Shown in pieces: positions 38,424-42,251 of a DNA stretch of 42,251 bases. Each line of letters begins with the position of its first letter. Position 1 is the first letter of the stretch. Position numbers and translations under genes: made by a program. Location: assembly GCA_015060075.1 (NCBI GenBank), contig SUZE01000018.1:1-42251 (forward strand). Reading direction: 5' to 3'. The notes under the pieces were generated by a model that made no database searches, was not told the DNA's origin, and was given only the letters and a program-made list of their open reading frames with translations. The stretch comes from Rikenellaceae bacterium. Lineage in GTDB: Bacteria > Bacteroidota > Bacteroidia > Bacteroidales > Rikenellaceae.

Positions 38424-39989
38424 TTACGCTACGTAGTAGTGCGATGCCAACTCGGTAAACGAAGCAACCTGCTCGTCAATCCAAGCCTGGTCACGACCGA
38501 GCTCCTCAGCCAAAATCTGTGCTACGCGTGGAGCAGCCTTCTGTGCCTCACGAGCATCAACAAACAAGAGGCGTACACGGCGTGCCAAAACATCATCTAC
38601 GGTCAAAGCCATCTCGTGACGGATTGCCCAAAGAACCTCTGCTACTGTGTAATCATACTTCTCCGACAACTTCTCGCCGAGTGCAGGGTTCTCCTTAATC
38701 ATAGCGAGAATTGCTGGCTCGTCAGCACCATATACGTACATGTGGTCTGCCAAGTTCGGATTTGGACGCCAGCCGTGAACCTTCAACTTGCGAGTTACGC
38801 ACTTACGCTTCTCAACCTTGCCCAACTTGATAGCCTTATCAACTGTATCCTCTGCCATCTTACGGTACGAAGTCCACTTACCGCCGGTGATGGTAATAAG
38901 GTCGTTGTCCGAAACTACAACCTTGTGCGAACGCGAAACCTCCTTCGACTTCTTGCCCTCCTTCTTAGGCGCTGCGAGTGGTCGCTGACCTGCAAATACA
39001 GAAACGATATCGGCACGGGTTGGAGCAGGGTTCATATACAAACCTGCGGTATCGAGAATAAACTGAATCTCCTCATCGAGTGGGCGTGGCTCGCTCTCTG
39101 CGGTAGGACGCTGGATATCGGTAGTACCGACAACAACCTTGTCATGCCAAGGCACTGCGAACAATACACGACCGTCCGAAGTCTTTGGAACCATGATAGC
39201 GTAGTCGCTCTGCAAGAACTTCATATCGAGAACGATGTGAACACCCTGCGAAGGGACAACCATCTTTGGCTGTCCAGGCTCGTCCATTTGCAAAATCTCA
39301 TCAACAAAGCAACCAGCAGCATTGATAACAGCCTTTGCCTTTACGGTGTACTCCTTGCCCGAAAGCAAATCCTTGGCTACAACACCTGCAACCTTGCCCT
39401 TCTCATCGTGCAACACCTTTACAACCTCGGTGCGGTTAGCAACAACACCACCATGCTCAACACAAGTCTGTGCGAGGTTGCAAGCCATACGAGCGTCATC
39501 GAACTGACCATCGTGATAAACAACACCACCCTTCAAGCCCTCGGCAACCGAAGTAGGGAGGTACTGACGAAGAGTCTTTGCTGTAATAAAGCGCGAACGA
39601 CCGTAGCCGAAACCGAACGAGAGAATGTCGTATACGGTCAAGCCGCAGAAGTAGAGAAAGTTCTCCCAATGGCTGTAATTCGAGATTACGAAGGCCTGGT
39701 CCTTAACGAGGTGTGGAGCATTTTGCTTCATCAAACCACGCTCGTGAAGAGCCTCACGCACCAAATCAACCTCCAACTTTTGGAGATAACGCACACCACC
39801 GTGAACAAGCTTTGTCGAACGGCTTGAAGTACACTTTGCGAAGTCCTCACGCTCAAAGAGCGCAACACTGTAACCACGAGATGCGGCATCAACAGCGCAA
39901 CCAAGACCGGTTGCACCTCCACCTACAACAACGAAATCCCATACTTTATCGCTGTTTTCGAGTTGTTTGAGCAAGTTTTCTCTTTGCAT
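38424..39989 (-). CDS. glpD: Glycerol-3-phosphate dehydrogenase, FAD-dependent
   Basis: A 521-residue membrane-associated flavoenzyme oxidising glycerol 3-phosphate to dihydroxyacetone phosphate with electrons going to quinone. The FAD-binding loop VVVGGGATGLGCAVDAASRG (about 20-39), the RSTKLVHGGVRYLQ segment, VINAAGCFVDEI and the HDGQFDDARM region fit the GlpD/GlpA DAO family. ITGGKWTSYRKMAEDTVDKA and a C-terminal DAO_C helical domain complete it. It stands alone, without glpK or glpF. Codon use matches the highly expressed genes nearby. Confidence 0.94.
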   Translation of the reverse strand: MQRENLLKQLENSDKVWDFVVVGGGATGLGCAVDAASRGYSVALFEREDFAKCTSSRSTKLVHGGVRYLQKLEVDLVREALHERGLMKQNAPHLVKDQAFVISNYSHWENFLYFCGLTVYDILSFGFGYGRSRFITAKTLRQYLPTSVAEGLKGGVVYHDGQFDDARMACNLAQTCVEHGGVVANRTEVVKVLHDEKGKVAGVVAKDLLSGKEYTVKAKAVINAAGCFVDEILQMDEPGQPKMVVPSQGVHIVLDMKFLQSDYAIMVPKTSDGRVLFAVPWHDKVVVGTTDIQRPTAESEPRPLDEEIQFILDTAGLYMNPAPTRADIVSVFAGQRPLAAPKKEGKKSKEVSRSHKVVVSDNDLITITGGKWTSYRKMAEDTVDKAIKLGKVEKRKCVTRKLKVHGWRPNPNLADHMYVYGADEPAILAMIKENPALGEKLSEKYDYTVAEVLWAIRHEMALTVDDVLARRVRLLFVDAREAQKAAPRVAQILAEELGRDQAWIDEQVASFTELASHYYVA

Positions 39990-40038
39990 TTTCTTGTGTT
40001 TTATATTAGTTTGATTAATAATCGCCTATTAAATCGCA

Positions 40039-40070
40039 CAAAATTACACTCTTTTAACAACAAAAACAAA
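40039..40070 (-). promoter_or_regulatory. glpD promoter
   Basis: On the minus strand TTTG (40067-40070), 20 nt, TAATTTTG (40039-40046). The predicted leader is about 45 nt. Confidence 0.7.
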
Positions 40071-40100
40071 GAAAAAAGACAAAAATAGCATAAAAAACAT

Positions 40101-40141
40101 AAAAAAGATGGAGAATAAAGACTATGTCTTCACTCTCCATC
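40101..40141 (-). terminator. Terminator of the LRR protein gene
   Basis: On the minus strand GATGGAGA and TCTCCATC (40134-40141 and 40107-40114) enclose an inner AAGAC/GTCTT stem and are followed by T6 (40106-40101). It lies 27 nt after the stop codon of the LRR gene. Confidence 0.85.
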
Positions 40142-40168
40142 ATTAACAAAAGTACTTTGTTTCGCCTC

Positions 40169-42251
40169 TTATTCCGTATATTCGAAATCGACCGAGCCGT
40201 CTTTCGGAACTTTAACTACATTGTTCACAAGCCAATTGCTACCCTCCTTAGTTGCGATAAAGACGATTAATCGAAGGTTGTCGTGATTCCACTTGTCCTG
40301 TGCACCCGTGCCGTTTGGCTTCAATGCAAAGGTAAACTCCTTAGATGCAGTCTTGCCCGCCTCGATAGTTCCAAGCGAGAAGCCCGTAAAGTCAGAAGAT
40401 GTTTGGTTGCTATAAGCAGTACGGACACAGTTGTTGTGAGTGTTTAAATCTACGCCATCGACAGGTGTGATACCATAGTTGCTCTGCTGACCATACACAC
40501 CATCCTCCAACAACCATGCACCAATACGGAACTCGGCACTCTCTTTCGCCTTCACCAATGCATTTATGCTGATACTGCCCGTCTCCGCATTGTACTTCGA
40601 ATTTACAGCAATACCACCCTTAACGGATACTCGGCTGTTGGCGCTATTTATTAGACTTACAATAGCCGCATACGAAGAACCGGTCGTTGCACTCTTATCC
40701 ATATCAACACACACGGTAGGATAGCCGGTGATACCGAGAGAACTCGAAAGCGCCGTTGCACTCGAAAGGTAGGCAGGGTCGCTGCTGTTGTATAGGTGTG
40801 CTGCACTCAGTACAACATCGTCTGCATAACTACTACTATTCAATTGGTAGAGAGCATTTATTATGCGAGGACAATATCCGCAACCCGTACCTGTAAATTG
40901 TGTAATCATTATGCGGCGCTTGAAGTTGGTTTTCGATGGATATTTATCCTCCGGCACAGCCACCGAATCCGTTGTGGTAGAGTCATCACCATCTTCCGAG
41001 AATATTACATCGGCATAATCGCTCCAATATTGCGCAGCTCTATATACACCTACCGAAACGCTTGGCACATAAATCTTACGGCCCGAGGCGTTGCTGTTGA
41101 ATGCTCTCCAATAATTCGAACTACTTGCTACTGCCGTAGGCGGAGTGGTCGGCTTACAATAGATATTTGTTAGCGAGCTGCAACCACTGAATGCATAATT
41201 TCCAATCGAAGTAACGCTATCAGGAATTGTGATGTCTGTCAGCGATTTGCAACTCTGGAATGCAGAATTTCCAATCGAAGTCACGCTATCGGGAATTGTG
41301 ATGTCTGTCAGCGAGGTGCACCAATAGAATGCATAATTTTCAATCGAAGTCACGCTATCAGGTATGGTTACACTTGTCAGCAATTGGCAATAGTAAAATG
41401 CTCTACCACCTATTGCTGTAATGCCCGCAGGAATAGTGTACTCCGTTTTACCGCAACCGGCAGCAAATGTATGAAATACTCCATCAACTATCAAACAGCA
41501 ATTATCCGCAGATGCAAATCTGCCATAGAATTTCTCCAATGAAGCGCATCTACTGAAAGCGCCCTCTCCAATCGAAGAAACACTATTAGGAATTGTAACA
41601 CTTGTCAGCGAAGTACTTGAAAAGGTGTTAGCACCAATCTTTGTAACACTCTGAGGGATAGTAATCTCCGTTAAACCGCTACAATTTGCAAATACAGAAT
41701 CGCCCAAAGTGACTACACCATAATCTATCGTTACATCTGTGAGCGAGGTACATTTGCAAAACGCACTCTTGCCAATCGAGGTGACATGACTTGGAATAGT
41801 AACACTTTCTAAAGATGTACAACCATAGAATGCTCCAAAATTTAATACGGTAATATCCGAAGGAATAACAAGGTCAGTAAGTAACTCTCCATTAAGATAT
41901 AAATCTGCGCTATTATATAGAGGAGAAGAAGCCGTACTATATTTAAAAGCTATCCTACACCAAGCCGACAAATCCGAAATATCAACTCTTTTCAAGTTTT
42001 TACAGCCAGAAAACGCATTCTTGTTCATTTCGGAAATAGTACTTGGTATCGAGATACTTGTCAAAGTTGCGCAATTATAGAACGCCTGCTCTCCAATCCG
42101 TGTAACCTCGTTATCAAAAGTGATTACACCCTGACCGTTTTCGTAGGTATTCGACACGATATTTGCACCGAAAGCATCAGTTACGTATGGCTCGACAACT
42201 GCATCATCGGTCGAAGTATACCAAATCTCGTTGTTTGCAGGTTGCGGTGTT
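40169..42251 (-). CDS. BspA-type leucine-rich repeat protein with Omp28/thioredoxin-like C-terminal domain, 5' truncated
   Basis: The reading frame is open to the window edge, so the N-terminus is missing. A GTG at 42155-42157 is not the start: codons upstream of it continue with NEIWYTSTDDAVVEPYVTD, a sequence common near the start of BspA-like proteins. About ten LRR_5 units of 23 residues follow, with the pattern SVTSIG-AF--C-SLT-ITIPD. After a linker (KIYVPSVSVGVYRAA, EDKYPSKTNFKRR) comes a domain resembling Omp28/thioredoxin-like proteins, with TGTGCGYCPRIINALY giving a CxxC site, and a beta-rich end. It is probably a surface lipoprotein binding host or matrix proteins. Inference is by motif only. 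Confidence 0.87.
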   Translation of the reverse strand, partial: TPQPANNEIWYTSTDDAVVEPYVTDAFGANIVSNTYENGQGVITFDNEVTRIGEQAFYNCATLTSISIPSTISEMNKNAFSGCKNLKRVDISDLSAWCRIAFKYSTASSPLYNSADLYLNGELLTDLVIPSDITVLNFGAFYGCTSLESVTIPSHVTSIGKSAFCKCTSLTDVTIDYGVVTLGDSVFANCSGLTEITIPQSVTKIGANTFSSTSLTSVTIPNSVSSIGEGAFSRCASLEKFYGRFASADNCCLIVDGVFHTFAAGCGKTEYTIPAGITAIGGRAFYYCQLLTSVTIPDSVTSIENYAFYWCTSLTDITIPDSVTSIGNSAFQSCKSLTDITIPDSVTSIGNYAFSGCSSLTNIYCKPTTPPTAVASSSNYWRAFNSNASGRKIYVPSVSVGVYRAAQYWSDYADVIFSEDGDDSTTTDSVAVPEDKYPSKTNFKRRIMITQFTGTGCGYCPRIINALYQLNSSSYADDVVLSAAHLYNSSDPAYLSSATALSSSLGITGYPTVCVDMDKSATTGSSYAAIVSLINSANSRVSVKGGIAVNSKYNAETGSISINALVKAKESAEFRIGAWLLEDGVYGQQSNYGITPVDGVDLNTHNNCVRTAYSNQTSSDFTGFSLGTIEAGKTASKEFTFALKPNGTGAQDKWNHDNLRLIVFIATKEGSNWLVNNVVKVPKDGSVDFEYTE

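Noticed and set aside
42155..42157. GTG taken as start of the LRR protein
   Set aside because: The frame is open upstream to the window edge and encodes typical BspA-like sequence, so the gene is truncated.

Overview
This window looks like chromosomal DNA of a Bacteroidales bacterium; an Alistipes-like or Bacteroides-like gut commensal is my best guess. The evidence is the reverse-strand 5' end of a 16S rRNA gene, many promoters of the Bacteroidetes type (TTTG, 19-20 nt, TAnnTTTG), almost no Shine-Dalgarno sequences, a zinc-free L31, a MurE with the meso-DAP motif, a GH29 fucosidase and a BspA-type leucine-rich-repeat surface protein. I cannot fix the genus.

Layout. 1-643: 5' end of a 16S gene (-) with tandem promoters, facing away from the promoter of rpmH (+). 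644-2511: rpmH, an unrecognised membrane protein (-) and rnhB (+). 3098-12597: one tight (+) operon, rsmH-ftsL-like-ftsI-murE-mraY-murD-ftsW, ending in an S4 RNA-binding gene. This is the first half of the division and cell wall (dcw) cluster; mraZ is missing upstream and murG, murC, ftsQ, ftsA and ftsZ do not follow. 12773-18703: the elongation operon mreB-mreC-mreD-mrdA-rodA (-). So the septal and lateral-wall SEDS/PBP pairs converge tail to tail. 18865-20812: pgi (+) and rpmE2 (-). 20984-27176: serS (-), an alpha-L-fucosidase and a U32-family gene (+), flanked by two inverted, about 95% identical copies of an unrecognised 124-codon gene, each with its own promoter and long leader. 27531-31724: a methyltransferase and a small membrane protein (+), then the (-) operon rsmE-chrA half-chrA half-GNAT. 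31778-36048: two tandem M3 peptidases. 36245-42251: uvrB, glpD and a truncated LRR/Omp28 protein, all (-).

The least ordinary part is between the genes. At least fourteen intergenic spots carry short tandem arrays with a unit of exactly 7 bp, although the unit sequence differs from site to site. Many arrays touch a stop codon or end just before a start codon. They occur with a 95-105 bp composite repeat (three copies, two of them inverted around the half dcw cluster) and with a 125-bp hairpin element whose outer stems differ in sequence but stay complementary. One end of that element encodes the last residues of RodA. I see no transposase, CRISPR array, tRNA or prophage. Without database searches I cannot say whether these repeat families have been described.
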